A DNA stretch of 64,000 bases from Sphingobacterium sp. xlx-96. Lineage in GTDB: Bacteria > Bacteroidota > Bacteroidia > Sphingobacteriales > Sphingobacteriaceae. The notes beneath the pieces are model-generated. The model did no database searches, had not been told where the DNA came from, and saw only the letters and a list, made by a program, of their open reading frames with translations. Positions 27,500 through 37,727 of this stretch are shown here, in pieces (the first letter of the stretch is position 1; each line of letters begins with the position of its first letter). Location of the stretch: NCBI RefSeq assembly GCF_011007365.1, contig NZ_WFKM01000009.1, positions 1-64,000 on the forward strand, written 5' to 3'. A program made the position numbers and the translations under genes.

Positions 27500-28000
27500 T
27501 CATTTTTCTACCACCTCCCAATACCCTCCTTTATCTGAGCCGATGTGTTTTATTAGGCCAGCATCTTTTAGCTTCTTAATATTTTTCTGAATGTTAGCGG
27601 AATTGATACCTCTGCTGTCGATAGCTTTTCGACGGTCGTGTATTTATTCTTGATGATCTCCTGTAGAATTCTTTCTTGATTAGGAGATAATTTTATTGTA
27701 TCTTTCCGTGATTGATCTTCTTCTTTCGTGACATATAGCTCCAGTATCTTTAATGCCAGATCATAGGTTGTATGCTTGGCGTCCTCAAAGAGATATTCAA
27801 AAAGAACCAATGGCTCTACTGCGATTCCGTAAACTTCGTCTGCATATATTTCGTCCAATATCCCAAGTTTTAATATCCTGCTAAATCTGGTTTTTTCTAT
27901 GTCTGCCGAAGCGTAAAATGTTTTTTGTGAGTTTAGAGATTGACTAAGAAATAGAGTTAATGGGACGGTGGAACCAGTTGAAGATGTAATTGTTATTTAG
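27500..28000 (-). pseudogene. frameshifted winged-helix gene fragment
   Basis: The minus strand carries 'KTFYASADIEKTRFSRILKL', 'LSPNQERILQEIIKNKYTTV', and after a frameshift near 27610 'NIQKNIKKLKDAGLIKHIG' and 'DKGGYWEVVEK', ending at 27500-27502. The C-terminal winged helix matches the tail of AlbA_2/HATPase regulators, such as the protein at 44263 ('NIQKNLKKLRDI', 'GGYWQILD'). The upstream 130 residues do not resemble that family and are not recognised. An upstream stop near 28000 shows the gene is truncated. Confidence 0.5.
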
Positions 28001-28193
28001 CTTCTTAGAGAGATACTGCTCATGAATACCCACGGGATAGCAATTCTAAGTAGAATTTTTTAGTTTTGTATCTAGCTAGATAGAGGAAGACTATAGTCTT
28101 AGTAAAAACCTTAATATAAACTTAACCTTATTAAGCCGCTAATAAACAGAATATAGTGATATTTTTACCAAATTATGAGGAGTATTTTCCAGC

Positions 28194-28778
28194 ATGCAAA
28201 GACACGAAAATAGACACCTTTATACCGCAATATCTGAAGGGGATGAAGGCGCTTTTGCTACATTTTACAGCATACACTTTGATCGTCTAGCTACAGCTGT
28301 TTTGTGTCTTCTGAAAAACAAGGCACAGGCAGAGGAGGTTCTTCAGGATGTTTTTTGCACAGTATGGAATCGTCGCGCTGAGATCTGTTCGATCCTGAAT
28401 ATGGAGGCATATTTGTTTGTGCTAGCACGTAATGCTGCATTGAACAGGATTAAAGTTGATGTTCGTCGTAAAAAAGTAGAGCAGGATTTTTTTGCAGAAA
28501 ATAGCCCCAATTTTGACTTCATAGACACAACTTCCGATCAGCATCGGTTCGATAAGCTTTTGGATGAAGCGATAGCACAATTGCCCCTTCAGCAAAAGCG
28601 AGTGTTTGTACTGAGCAGATTTGAACGTAAAAAATATCTGGAAATTGCCACAGATATGGAGATATCACGCGAGACGGTCAAAAAATACCTGCAGTTAGCG
28701 TCTACTTCTGTAAAGAACTACTTATTGAGGCGTAAAGATTCCGTTATAAGCCTCTTTTTAGCTTTTTTTATTTTTTAA
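28194..28778 (+). CDS. ECF RNA polymerase sigma factor (FecI/RpoE-like)
   Basis: The protein has 194 residues. Region 2 is 'FYSIHFDRLATAVLCLLKNK' with 'EEVLQDVFCTVWNRRAEI', and region 4 is 'LPLQQKRVFVLSRFERKKYL' with 'EISRETVKKYLQLAS'. This is the Bacteroidota type that pairs with FecR and an STN-bearing SusC. It is held inactive by the FecR encoded 60 bp downstream and, when released, should transcribe the SusCD operon starting at 30188. It lies 193 bp after the decayed region. Confidence 0.95.
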   Translation: MQRHENRHLYTAISEGDEGAFATFYSIHFDRLATAVLCLLKNKAQAEEVLQDVFCTVWNRRAEICSILNMEAYLFVLARNAALNRIKVDVRRKKVEQDFFAENSPNFDFIDTTSDQHRFDKLLDEAIAQLPLQQKRVFVLSRFERKKYLEIATDMEISRETVKKYLQLASTSVKNYLLRRKDSVISLFLAFFIF

Positions 28779-28838
28779 TACCCCCTTTTTTTTGTCGTCG
28801 TTGTCTAGTGTATATAGAACATTATGTTGTTATAGTAT

Positions 28839-30035
28839 ATGCAAAGCGACAGACAGCACTTTTCAGATCTTCTTAGAAAGCACATTAATGGGCAATTGTC
28901 CGAGGACGATACGACTGCATTCGATAAATTTTTAAATAGCGTCCCAGAGGAAGAGCAAAGAGAACTTTTTTACCAAGTATGGCAGGAAGTGTTGTCCGAA
29001 GGCGATGAACCCGTTCAGACTTTCAGCGATACGGAAAAGAAGCACATTCTCGATAAAGTCTTACAAAGGGATAGCCCAGCTAAAATCTCATACCCAAGCG
29101 GGCAGAGCGTATGGAGGGGGGCTTTAGCTCGTTATATGGTTGCTGCTGTGATGCTCCTTACAATAGGTGTTGGCTTATTCCTATATTCCGATCGTATTGA
29201 CGCCCCTGTAGAGTCATTAGCCAATAATAATTCAAAACAGGATGTGGAGCCGGGTACTGATAGGGCTATTCTCTTGACAGAAGACGGTGAAGAGATAACA
29301 TTGGATAGTAAACAGGTAGGTGTTATAAAATCGTCACAGTCCTTTAATATTGTCCGCTTAGAATCTGGAGAGATTCAGTACCAGAGTACCGGACAGAATC
29401 AGTCACCTCAACGACATACCGTTCGGACACCACGCGGGGGGCAGATTAATTTTTTGTTGCCCGACGGTAGCAAAGTATGGTTGAATACAGCCTCTTCCCT
29501 GACTTTTTCATCAAATATGACGACAGCAGATAGAGTCGTTGATATGACAGGAGAAGTTTATTTTGAAGTAGTCAAGCGACAAGGACAGCGGTTCGTGGTC
29601 AACGGGCATTTTGGGCAGATCGATGTATTAGGGACCAAGTTTAATGTCAATGCATATGATAGGGCGCTCAGCACTACAGCCCTTTTAGAAGGCTCCGTCC
29701 AATTAGAATCCAGCACAGCTCAAGTACGAATGTATCCCGATCAGTTAGCCAAAGTTAGGACTGATGGTCGTATTGTTACGGCTAGGGTAGACAATATCAA
29801 TAACCACATCTCGTGGAAAGACGGGTTCTTCTATTTTGATCATGCAGATGCCTATAGCATTGCAGCTCAGCTTTCCCGTTGGTATGATATCGAAGTGGTA
29901 GTGCAGAGTACAAATCCTCATCAAGAGTTTACGGGTACCGTATCACGTAAAATCAAGCTATCTCAGATGATAGAGATGTTGGATTATCTGGGGATAAAAA
30001 GTAAATACTTGAATAATAAATTAATCATTTTATAA
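28839..30035 (+). CDS. FecR-family anti-sigma factor
   Basis: The protein has 398 residues. A cytoplasmic N-terminal sigma-binding part (1-95) precedes one membrane span (about 97-117, 'RYMVAAVMLLTIGVGLFLY'). The periplasmic FecR domain follows: 'HTVRTPRGGQINFLLPDGSK', 'VWLNTASSLTF' and 'GEVYFEVVKRQGQRFVVNG'. A C-terminal DUF4974-like part ('FYFDHADAYSIAAQLSRWYDI') ends it. It passes the signal from the STN domain of the downstream SusC to the sigma factor. Confidence 0.95.
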   Translation: MQSDRQHFSDLLRKHINGQLSEDDTTAFDKFLNSVPEEEQRELFYQVWQEVLSEGDEPVQTFSDTEKKHILDKVLQRDSPAKISYPSGQSVWRGALARYMVAAVMLLTIGVGLFLYSDRIDAPVESLANNNSKQDVEPGTDRAILLTEDGEEITLDSKQVGVIKSSQSFNIVRLESGEIQYQSTGQNQSPQRHTVRTPRGGQINFLLPDGSKVWLNTASSLTFSSNMTTADRVVDMTGEVYFEVVKRQGQRFVVNGHFGQIDVLGTKFNVNAYDRALSTTALLEGSVQLESSTAQVRMYPDQLAKVRTDGRIVTARVDNINNHISWKDGFFYFDHADAYSIAAQLSRWYDIEVVVQSTNPHQEFTGTVSRKIKLSQMIEMLDYLGIKSKYLNNKLIIL

Positions 30036-30187
30036 AAAGCAAAGCCTATGAAATAGATGGAAGATAAAAAAAATGACTGAGAGCTTAAGAATTCAAGGAG
30101 TGCTGGAACACTCCCTGATACTTGTTTTCTTTTGTCCACGTGAATTGTACAGATCAATTATTTAATGAACTAAAGTAAGTTAAAAGT

Positions 30188-33100
30188 ATGTATTTTAATT
30201 TGAAAGTTTACGGCAAGAGCCAAGATAAACTTTTTCGATTTTTAAGAATCATGAAATTTGTAATAGTCTTGTTCTTATTGACACTTACTACAGTAAGTGC
30301 AGAGACTTATGCCCAGCGAATCTCGTTACGGGAATCTAAGATCAAACTCACCAGCCTGTTGACCAAGATCGAGCGACAGATTCCTTTTCGTTTTGTTTAC
30401 AATAATGCCGAGCTGGGCAATGTATATCTAGAAGGTATCCATCTTCAGTCGGTCGAGTTAAAGCAGGGCTTGGATAGAGTACTTAATCAAAATGGACTGG
30501 AGTACACCATTATGGATGATCATATATTGGTTCGTCGTGGGGTGCACCAGGCAGGTAGCCTTTCACTGAGCCATCAGCAGACGACAGTACGTGGTATAGT
30601 CTCCGACCGATCTGGAACTCCCATACAGGGTGTATCAGTTTCTGTTAGAGATCAGGAAGGCACCCATATTACACAGCAGGATGGCGGATTTAGTATCACT
30701 GTTGGTCAGTCTGATGCGCTCCTTATTTTCAAGCATATCTCTTATGTGACCAAGCAGGTCAACTGGAATGGTCAGCGAGAACTGAATGTTGTCCTCGAGG
30801 AGGGTACTGATGATATCGATGAGGTAGTGGTCGTAGGATATGGTACCCAACGCAAAGCCAATCTCACCGGGGCAGTATCGATGGTGTCGGGCGAGGCTTT
30901 CGAGAACAGGCCGCTGGCTAATGTTGGGCAAGGTCTACAAGGGCAGATGCCTGGTCTTACGGTACGAAGTACAGCCAATACTGCGCCAGGCAATCGGGCG
31001 CCACAGTTCCGTATACGTGGTGTAGGGACTTGGGGAGATGCTAATCCACTTATCGTTATTGATGGGATCCCTGGAGGCAATCTAAATATTCTTAATCCAG
31101 ATGATATAGAGAATATTTCAGTTTTGAAAGACGCTGCATCTTCATCAATATATGGTGTCCGTGGGGCGAATGGTGTGATTATGGTGACTACCAAAAAGGG
31201 CAAGTCTGGACAAACCAATGTTAGCTTAAATAGTTATTTCGGTTATCAAACACCTACGGCATTACCTAAGTTTTTGGGGTCGGCCGATTATATGACCCTT
31301 CAAAATGAGGCCAATATCAATGCTGGTACTAACCCAACCTATACGCCAGAGCAGATAGAGATTGCCCGTAACGGGAGCGATCCAAATTATTTTGCCAATA
31401 CGAATTGGGTTGACGAAGTTTATAGAAAGAATGCACCGCAGCAGAGCCACAATCTGAGTTTAAACGGAGGGTCAGACAAGACACAGTATTATGCTTCCTA
31501 CAGTTATCTTAATGAAGGAGGTCTAGTCGTTGGAGACAATTTTAAATCGGGCCGTCACAATGCGCGTCTCCGGTTGAATACGGAGATTTTGGATCGGTTA
31601 AAGATTGATGGCAATCTAGGCTATGTAGACCGGTCATACGATGGCAGCGCTTCTGGTACAGGAGCTTTAACTGCTGCGCTCAGTATTCGGCCACTGGTAC
31701 CGGTTCGTTTTACCAATGGGAGCTGGGGGTACCACGGGGGGCAGAGCAATCCAGTCGCTATTGCTACCGACGGCGGGACTAATACGTTTACCTCCCAAGA
31801 GATTACGGCAAATATGAGTGCTACGATCAACCTATTTGAGGGATTGGATCTAAAAGGACAGTATGGCCTTGTAAAGTACAACTCCAAGCGTACGACATTG
31901 TTAAAGACCATCAACTATTATAGTCCAGATGATGATAAGTTGATTTACCAGACCAATAATCCTAACAAAGTATCGATGGATCATTATTCGGGTACCTATC
32001 AAACCTTTATCGCAACTGCGAATTACACAAAGACCGTAGCAGAAAAGCATAACATTAAGGCACTTTTGGGATACTCTTTAGAAGAGACTGTTGGGGCAGA
32101 TTTTGGAGCCTCACGCACGCATCTCCCTGTAGATCTTCCATCTCTAGCTATAGGGACAGAAAATCAGTTGAACAGCAGCGGTAGTAGCCAGAATGCATTG
32201 ATGTCGTTCTTTGGACGGGTCAATTATGATTTTCATAACAAATACCTCTTAGAGGGTAACTTCCGTAGAGACGGATCTTCCCGTTTCCATCCTAGCGTCC
32301 GTTGGCATTGGTTTGGGTCATTTTCTGCAGGATGGGTGTTTTCCGAAGAAGCTTTTTTTGAAGAGCTACGCAGCGTGTGGGATTTTGGTAAGTTAAGATT
32401 TTCTTACGGAACACAAGGTAATGACAAGGTAGGTCGCGATCATCCTTATATGTCTACGTTGGCCTCTTCACAGGTCAATTCGAACAATCCTATCGGAAAT
32501 ATCGGGGTTGTCGGTTTCCGTCCTAGTTTTATTCCGAATGAAAAGGTTTCGTGGGAATCTTCAGAAAAAACTAATATTGGTTTAGATTTAGCCTTCTTTA
32601 ATAGGCGCTTGAGTCTTACGGCAGATTATTTTATCAATAATACGAATGATCTGTTATTATATCCACCGCTTCCAGATGTTATTGGTGTGGGCAGTGGTTA
32701 CCCTGCTCAAAACTCCGGAGCTATGCAGAATAAAGGATGGGAGATCGTTGCCGGTTGGCAGGACAAAATAGGTGAATTCGGCTACCGTGCCAACTTCAAT
32801 TTGTCTGACGTGCGCAATAAGATTACAAGTTTGGATAACTATGCGGTCAACTTGGGAGACAAAGTACGGTTGGTTGGTCAGCCTCTTGATGCATTTTATG
32901 GATTTAAAGCCGACCGTATCGCCCAGGAGAGTGATTTTGATTTGGTCAATGGCCAGTATGTACCTAAGTTTCCATTTCAAAAAGGCGATTTAGTTGCTCC
33001 AGGCGATTTGATCTATGTACCTACCGATCCTAATGCTAAAGAGATCACTGTAAAAGATGATAGGCATGTATTGGGCAGTGATATTCCGCGATATACCTAT

Positions 33101-33565
33101 GGTTTCCGAGGAGATCTTAATTATAAAAATATTGATTTTAGCTTCTTCTTACAAGGAGTCGGAAAAGCCGATGGTTATCTTTCCGGATATGCTAGGCATT
33201 CTTTCATCAATAACAGTGCAATGCCTCAAGAGATACACTTAGACCGTTGGACACCAGACAATACGGATGCTTCATACCCAAGGTTAGTGTATATGCGTAC
33301 CCACAATACCCGATTATCATCCAAATGGATAGAAGACGCATCTTATCTACGGCTCAAAAATGTTCAGATCGGTTATACTTTTTCACCTAAATGGACCGAA
33401 AAAGCACGTATCAGCAAGTTACGTATCTACGCGTCGGCGGACAACCTATTTACCAAAACAGATTTCTTCTACGGTTACGACCCAGAAGTACCTTCGGCCA
33501 ACGATGGAGCTTATTACCCTCAGGTCAAGACTTTTGTGTTCGGTGTCAACTTAAATTTAAGATAG
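30188..33565 (+). CDS. SusC-family TonB-dependent transducer with STN domain
   Basis: The protein has 1125 residues. A long n-region leads to a signal peptide ending 'VSAETYAQ'. The STN domain (about 45-115: 'LTSLLTKIERQIPFRFVYNN') contacts FecR. A carboxypeptidase-like domain ('VRGIVSDRSGTPIQGVSVSV'), TonB box ('IDEVVVVGYGTQRKANLTGA') and plug ('ANPLIVIDGIPGG', 'VLKDAASSSIYGVRGANGVI') follow, then the barrel ending 'VFGVNLNLR'. The STN domain shows regulation by the FecI/FecR pair just upstream. A short inverted repeat (GGAGTG...CACTCC, about 30098) lies in the 152-bp leader. Confidence 0.96.
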   Translation: MYFNLKVYGKSQDKLFRFLRIMKFVIVLFLLTLTTVSAETYAQRISLRESKIKLTSLLTKIERQIPFRFVYNNAELGNVYLEGIHLQSVELKQGLDRVLNQNGLEYTIMDDHILVRRGVHQAGSLSLSHQQTTVRGIVSDRSGTPIQGVSVSVRDQEGTHITQQDGGFSITVGQSDALLIFKHISYVTKQVNWNGQRELNVVLEEGTDDIDEVVVVGYGTQRKANLTGAVSMVSGEAFENRPLANVGQGLQGQMPGLTVRSTANTAPGNRAPQFRIRGVGTWGDANPLIVIDGIPGGNLNILNPDDIENISVLKDAASSSIYGVRGANGVIMVTTKKGKSGQTNVSLNSYFGYQTPTALPKFLGSADYMTLQNEANINAGTNPTYTPEQIEIARNGSDPNYFANTNWVDEVYRKNAPQQSHNLSLNGGSDKTQYYASYSYLNEGGLVVGDNFKSGRHNARLRLNTEILDRLKIDGNLGYVDRSYDGSASGTGALTAALSIRPLVPVRFTNGSWGYHGGQSNPVAIATDGGTNTFTSQEITANMSATINLFEGLDLKGQYGLVKYNSKRTTLLKTINYYSPDDDKLIYQTNNPNKVSMDHYSGTYQTFIATANYTKTVAEKHNIKALLGYSLEETVGADFGASRTHLPVDLPSLAIGTENQLNSSGSSQNALMSFFGRVNYDFHNKYLLEGNFRRDGSSRFHPSVRWHWFGSFSAGWVFSEEAFFEELRSVWDFGKLRFSYGTQGNDKVGRDHPYMSTLASSQVNSNNPIGNIGVVGFRPSFIPNEKVSWESSEKTNIGLDLAFFNRRLSLTADYFINNTNDLLLYPPLPDVIGVGSGYPAQNSGAMQNKGWEIVAGWQDKIGEFGYRANFNLSDVRNKITSLDNYAVNLGDKVRLVGQPLDAFYGFKADRIAQESDFDLVNGQYVPKFPFQKGDLVAPGDLIYVPTDPNAKEITVKDDRHVLGSDIPRYTYGFRGDLNYKNIDFSFFLQGVGKADGYLSGYARHSFINNSAMPQEIHLDRWTPDNTDASYPRLVYMRTHNTRLSSKWIEDASYLRLKNVQIGYTFSPKWTEKARISKLRIYASADNLFTKTDFFYGYDPEVPSANDGAYYPQVKTFVFGVNLNLR

Positions 33566-33571
33566 ATAATA

Positions 33572-35245
33572 ATGAAAATTCAATATAAAAAATATACTAG
33601 GCTAGCTTGTGTTTTGTTGCTCAGTGTAGGGGTGTTTTCATCCTGTAGTGATTTTTTAGATCGGGTACCACAGGACGAGATTGTAGACGATACCTATTGG
33701 AAGACCCAACAACATCTGGAGATGGCAGTTACGGCCATTTACTCCCGTGTCAAAGCCAAGAATCTCGTCGATATGGAGAATCTGGCTGAGAATACGATGT
33801 GGCCTACTACCAATCAATACAAAGATATAGGTTCTGGTGTCTTTCCTGTGACCCAGCCTACGGTAAACAGTGAGTGGGCCAATATGTATCGGGACGTGCG
33901 CGAGTGCAATGCTTTTCTAGAAAATTATGGTGGAGCCACAGAAAATGAGGCCGGTGCCAAAGAGCGGTTAGCTGGCGAGGTACGCGTTATCCGAGCTTTG
34001 GCCTACAGTTTTCTGACCTCTTTTTATGGTGATATCCCATTGATTACAAAAACGCTTAATCCAGAGGACCCTGAGCTCTATAGCGCCCGCGATCCTCAGA
34101 GCGCGGTAGTCGATTTCCTGATGAAAGAACTAGACGAAGCAGCTGCAGTACTGCCCGTCAAGATACCGGGAGGCAAAGACCTTGGCCGCGTGAGCAGAGG
34201 TACCGCTCTGGCACTCAAATCCCGTATTGCTTTGACCTATGGTCGTTTTGAAGAAGCCGAGGCAGCAGCCAAGGCCGTTATGGATCTGGGCGTATACCAG
34301 CTTTATGACAGCGGTAATCCGAAGACAGCATACTGGGAGCTGTTTACACGTGCGGGCAAGCTTGCTGCCGGACGCAATAAAGAGACAATCTTTGCCCGTA
34401 TGCATCTGGAAGACATCATCATGCACAATCTGAGCCGCGAGATACAAGTCCCTGATCAGTTTGCTCGGTTTGTACCTACCCGATCGTTGGTCGAATCCTA
34501 TTTATGTGCGGATGGACTTCCTATTGATAAATCACCACTATATAGCGATGCATCCTATGCCGATGTATTTAAAAACCGTGATCCCCGTATGACACAGACT
34601 ATCCTGACACCTGGAGATACTTGGGGTGGGCGATATGATGGAAGGCCTATAGCGCAGAATCCCGATCCCACTATATTTCAGGTGCCAAAATTTAGTCAGG
34701 ATGGACGTGGCTCCGTGACTACGACAGGATACTATTATAAGAAATATGTAGAGCCTTCTGCCGTACCGAATTATAACCGTGACGACAATGATATCCATCA
34801 TATCCGCTATGCGGAGGTTTTGCTCAACTATGCCGAGGCCCGTTTTGAGCAGGGCAAGCTGACTCAAGGCGATCTAGATATGTCAATCAATCTCCTTCGT
34901 GATAGGGTAGGTATGAAGCGTATGGATCTTGCATTTTTGGCGCAGCACGGTATGGACGTACGTACAGAGATACGCCGGGAGCGTCGTGTAGAGCTGGTGT
35001 TGGAAGGGCATCGTTACTTTGACGTAAGACGTTGGAAAGAAGGAGAGATTCTAGGACGTGATATACAGGGAGTGAAGGCTTCGTGGTTTCCACAGTTGAG
35101 CGCCGGTACCTTTCGCAAAAGCGAAGATGGTTATTTGCTTGTGCAGTGGAATCGGGCATTCGAATCGCCAAAAAATTACCTATGGCCTGTGCCACAGACA
35201 CAGTGGGAGAAAAATCCTAATTTGGGACAAAATGTCGGATGGTAA
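33572..35245 (+). CDS. SusD/RagB-family surface lipoprotein
   Basis: The protein has 557 residues with a lipobox 'GVFSSC'. 'DFLDRVPQDEIVDDTYWKT' is the SusD opening, 'RVIRALAYSFLTSFYGDIPLI' the TPR block, and 'EIRRERRVELVLEGHRYFDV' followed by 'RRWKEGE' the C-terminal signature. It starts 6 bp after SusC and forms the uptake pair with it. The ligand is unknown; the phosphoesterase-fold enzyme and sulfatase downstream hint at a charged glycan. Confidence 0.95.
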   Translation: MKIQYKKYTRLACVLLLSVGVFSSCSDFLDRVPQDEIVDDTYWKTQQHLEMAVTAIYSRVKAKNLVDMENLAENTMWPTTNQYKDIGSGVFPVTQPTVNSEWANMYRDVRECNAFLENYGGATENEAGAKERLAGEVRVIRALAYSFLTSFYGDIPLITKTLNPEDPELYSARDPQSAVVDFLMKELDEAAAVLPVKIPGGKDLGRVSRGTALALKSRIALTYGRFEEAEAAAKAVMDLGVYQLYDSGNPKTAYWELFTRAGKLAAGRNKETIFARMHLEDIIMHNLSREIQVPDQFARFVPTRSLVESYLCADGLPIDKSPLYSDASYADVFKNRDPRMTQTILTPGDTWGGRYDGRPIAQNPDPTIFQVPKFSQDGRGSVTTTGYYYKKYVEPSAVPNYNRDDNDIHHIRYAEVLLNYAEARFEQGKLTQGDLDMSINLLRDRVGMKRMDLAFLAQHGMDVRTEIRRERRVELVLEGHRYFDVRRWKEGEILGRDIQGVKASWFPQLSAGTFRKSEDGYLLVQWNRAFESPKNYLWPVPQTQWEKNPNLGQNVGW

Positions 35246-35268
35246 ATAGGAGCGTCTAGCTTCAAATA

Positions 35269-35305
35269 CCAAAAGGGCTATATTATTAAGATATGGTCCT
35301 TTTGG
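35269..35305 (+). other. hairpin between susD and the EEP-family gene
   Basis: An 8-bp stem (35269-35276 with 35298-35305) lacks a clear T run, so it may be an RNA-stability or attenuation element. It covers the in-frame ATG at 35293, which argues for the start at 35356. Confidence 0.4.
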
Positions 35306-35355
35306 AATCATTTAAGAAGTTTTTTCCTCTTTCTACTCAATTGTTAGTAATAGCT

Positions 35356-36183
35356 ATGATAAAATACAAAAAAATTAATTTCGCTGTGTTACAGCTTGTA
35401 GGTTTGGTGTGCCTGAGTATATTTCTTACTTCCTCTGTAAGTATTGGCACAAAAGAAATAAAAAGTGATACGCTCACCATGATGACCTACAATATCCATC
35501 ATGGAGCTCCTGCCCACTCTACAGAAATAAACCTAAGAAATATTGCAGATGTGATATTAAAAAGTAAAGCCAGTATCGTGGCTATACAAGAGTTGGATCG
35601 TTTTACGGGGCGTTCGGGCAATGTTGATCAAATTGCGGAGTTGGAGAAGCTCTTGCATATGAAAGCCTATTTTTCTAAATCTATCGATCACGATGGCGGA
35701 GAGTATGGTGTTGCTTTGTTTAGTAAGTATCCGCTGGTATCCACCCAAAAAGTTAATCTTCCTATGGCTATAGCTGGAGAGCAGCGTAGTATAGCCTTGG
35801 CTCAGATCAGATTGCCCAATGGCAAAGAGTTTTACTTTGGATCCACCCATCTTGACTTGAATGTGCCCAATAGAACAGCTCAGGTGCAGGCTATCAAAGC
35901 ACTGGAAAAGGAATTGGATGCACCTCTGATAATCGGAGGCGATTTTAATGCGACACCGACCAGTGCGGAGATGATTCTTTTGCAGGAATCCTTTAGTCTC
36001 TCATGTCCTGTTGGCGGGTGCGGTTTTACTATTCCAGTAAAGACACCGAAGCGTGCCATTGACTTTTTTGCTTTTAATTCCACTTTCAACGGTCTATTCC
36101 AGTTCAAAGGATCACACGCTATGGTTGGAGAGGAGGCTTCAGACCATCTGCCGCATGTCGCTGATTTTTTGATTTTAGATTAA
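35356..36183 (+). CDS. secreted endonuclease/exonuclease/phosphatase-family hydrolase
   Basis: The protein has 275 residues from ATG 35356, which opens on a signal peptide (MIKYKKINFAVLQLVGLVCL). An upstream in-frame ATG at 35293 lies inside a hairpin. 'TMMTYNIHHGAP', 'SIVAIQELDRFTGRSG' (metal Glu), 'LIIGGDFNATPTSAE' and the terminal 'GEEASDHLPHVADF' are the EEP/DNase I-fold motifs. Secreted members are phosphodiesterases or phosphatases acting on nucleic acids, phospholipids or phosphosugars. It probably belongs to the SusCD operon 110 bp upstream. Confidence 0.9.
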   Translation: MIKYKKINFAVLQLVGLVCLSIFLTSSVSIGTKEIKSDTLTMMTYNIHHGAPAHSTEINLRNIADVILKSKASIVAIQELDRFTGRSGNVDQIAELEKLLHMKAYFSKSIDHDGGEYGVALFSKYPLVSTQKVNLPMAIAGEQRSIALAQIRLPNGKEFYFGSTHLDLNVPNRTAQVQAIKALEKELDAPLIIGGDFNATPTSAEMILLQESFSLSCPVGGCGFTIPVKTPKRAIDFFAFNSTFNGLFQFKGSHAMVGEEASDHLPHVADFLILD

Positions 36184-36220
36184 TAGAGCAGAGATTCTAT
36201 TCTTTTAAAAAAGCATAATT

Positions 36221-36439
36221 TAGCTGCCATCATCCTCGGTGGCTTTATCATTGATTTGGTAGCTCTTGCATCCGCAGGGGCTATTCTTTACGCCCCCCTC
36301 TTCTTCCACAGGTGGCACCAGATCTATTAAAGGGTGTTACGGTACGCAGTCACTCCATTTTTGCCAGCCTTCTCAGCCAAGCTATCCATTCTGGAAAAAA
36401 TAAACCATTTCTTGTGCAGATCTTTCAGTGAGGTCTCAA
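36221..36439 (-). pseudogene. truncated copy of a decayed gene's 3' region
   Basis: This part of copy 1 matches 41431-41649, where the same minus-strand coding remnants ('EEEGGVKNSPCGCKSYQIND', 'KATEDDG') run on into their natural end. Here the sequence stops abruptly at 36221, 38 bp from the EEP gene. Copy 1 is therefore the derived one. Confidence 0.5.
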
Positions 36440-37603
36440 TTACTTTACCGTCATTTTCCAGGGTAATACCTGTACACCACTACGTATCAGGCTTTCTTCA
36501 CCACCATAGATCAAATGAGGTGTTACGATTTGAGGCTCGGCCAATTCTGCGAAATGCTTTAAGTTTTTAAATAAGGGAGCGCTTATTGTTTGAGTGGATT
36601 TTATCTCATACACGTCAAATCCACGGGTATTCTTGAGTAAGAGGTCAAGCTCTATTCCGTTATGATCCTGCCAAAAATAATATTGAAGATGCTGATAGCT
36701 GTTTTCATTAAATTTTTGAAAATTGGCAATTACAAAATTTTCAAAGATATTACCTTTGAATCTATTCGTTGCCAATTCCTCCTGCTCTCTGATTTGTAGT
36801 AAATGAGTCAGTAGACCGGTGTCATAAAAATAGAGTTTAGGAGTTTTTACCAAACGTTTATTAAAATTCTCATGATAGGGATAGAGCTGAAAAACAATAT
36901 AACTGCTTTCTAAAATGGACAACCAAGATTTTGCAGTAGGCTGCGAAATATTACACGCATTGGCCATCGCTGTAAGGTTTAATAGTTGCCCTGCCCGTGC
37001 CGCACACAGCCCTAGAAATGTTCTAAAACTATTTAAATCACGAATATTGATCAGTTCGGTAACGTCTTTTTCGACATAAGTACGGATATAGTTGGCGTAA
37101 AAATCTGTTGGATTAATGCCTCGATGGTAGATAGCGGGGTAGCCTCCTTTTATACAGGCTTTTAGATAGTTGTCGGGCAATTTTCCCGCCCGCTCTAATT
37201 CGTGGGTATCTAAGGGTAATAATCGAAATAGAGCTACCCTTCCAGCCAAGGATTGCGTAATATGTTTGAGTAAATGAAAATTTTGAGAACCGGATAGAAT
37301 ATATTGCCCCATCTCGCCGGATTCATCTACAGCTGTCTGCAAATAGGAAAACAATTCAGGTACCCGCTGTACTTCGTCTAAAATCACCGGACCTGCATAT
37401 TGTTGGAGAAAACCATTTGGATCTTCCGTGGCAAAAGAACGATTGTCAGGGTTTTCAAGAGACACGTATGCATAATCGGGGAAAAGGATTTTAAGTAGAG
37501 TGGTTTTTCCTGATTGTCTCGGACCTGTTACCGCTAGAATAGGGTATTGATCTATTCGCTTCTTAATTTCCTCAGCTAATGTTCTTGTTATCCATTCTGA
37601 CAT
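36440..37603 (-). CDS. AAA ATPase with DUF4143 (copy 1)
   Basis: The protein has 387 residues. Walker A is 'VTGPRQSGKTTLLK' (25-38) and Walker B 'PVILDEVQRVPEL', followed by the sensor-like 'YILSGSQNFHLL'. The C-terminal DUF4143 part has 'LYFYDTGLLTHLL', 'GNIFENFVIANFQKF' and 'YYFWQDHNGIELDLLLKN' with a PDDEXK-like D-x-K ('FDVYEIKSTQT'). Such ATPases are common accessory genes of unknown role, suspected in mobile-element biology or defence. It differs from copy 2 by about a dozen residues. Confidence 0.92.
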   Translation of the reverse strand: MSEWITRTLAEEIKKRIDQYPILAVTGPRQSGKTTLLKILFPDYAYVSLENPDNRSFATEDPNGFLQQYAGPVILDEVQRVPELFSYLQTAVDESGEMGQYILSGSQNFHLLKHITQSLAGRVALFRLLPLDTHELERAGKLPDNYLKACIKGGYPAIYHRGINPTDFYANYIRTYVEKDVTELINIRDLNSFRTFLGLCAARAGQLLNLTAMANACNISQPTAKSWLSILESSYIVFQLYPYHENFNKRLVKTPKLYFYDTGLLTHLLQIREQEELATNRFKGNIFENFVIANFQKFNENSYQHLQYYFWQDHNGIELDLLLKNTRGFDVYEIKSTQTISAPLFKNLKHFAELAEPQIVTPHLIYGGEESLIRSGVQVLPWKMTVK

Positions 37604-37639
37604 AATTAACTTCCATTGTTTAAATCAAATATAGTAATT

Positions 37640-37727
37640 AACTTAGAAATATCTGATATCAAACTTTGAAATATCTTGGATATAACTTTGGAATATCTGA
37701 ACTTTAATTTTGGATTATCTGATGTTA
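37640..37727. repeat. degenerate 22-bp tandem repeats upstream of DUF4143 copy 1
   Basis: Units related to ACTTTGGATTATCTGATGTT (plus AA) are recognisable but diverged here; the array upstream of copy 2 is much cleaner. It occupies the promoter side of the ATPase gene. Confidence 0.6.
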
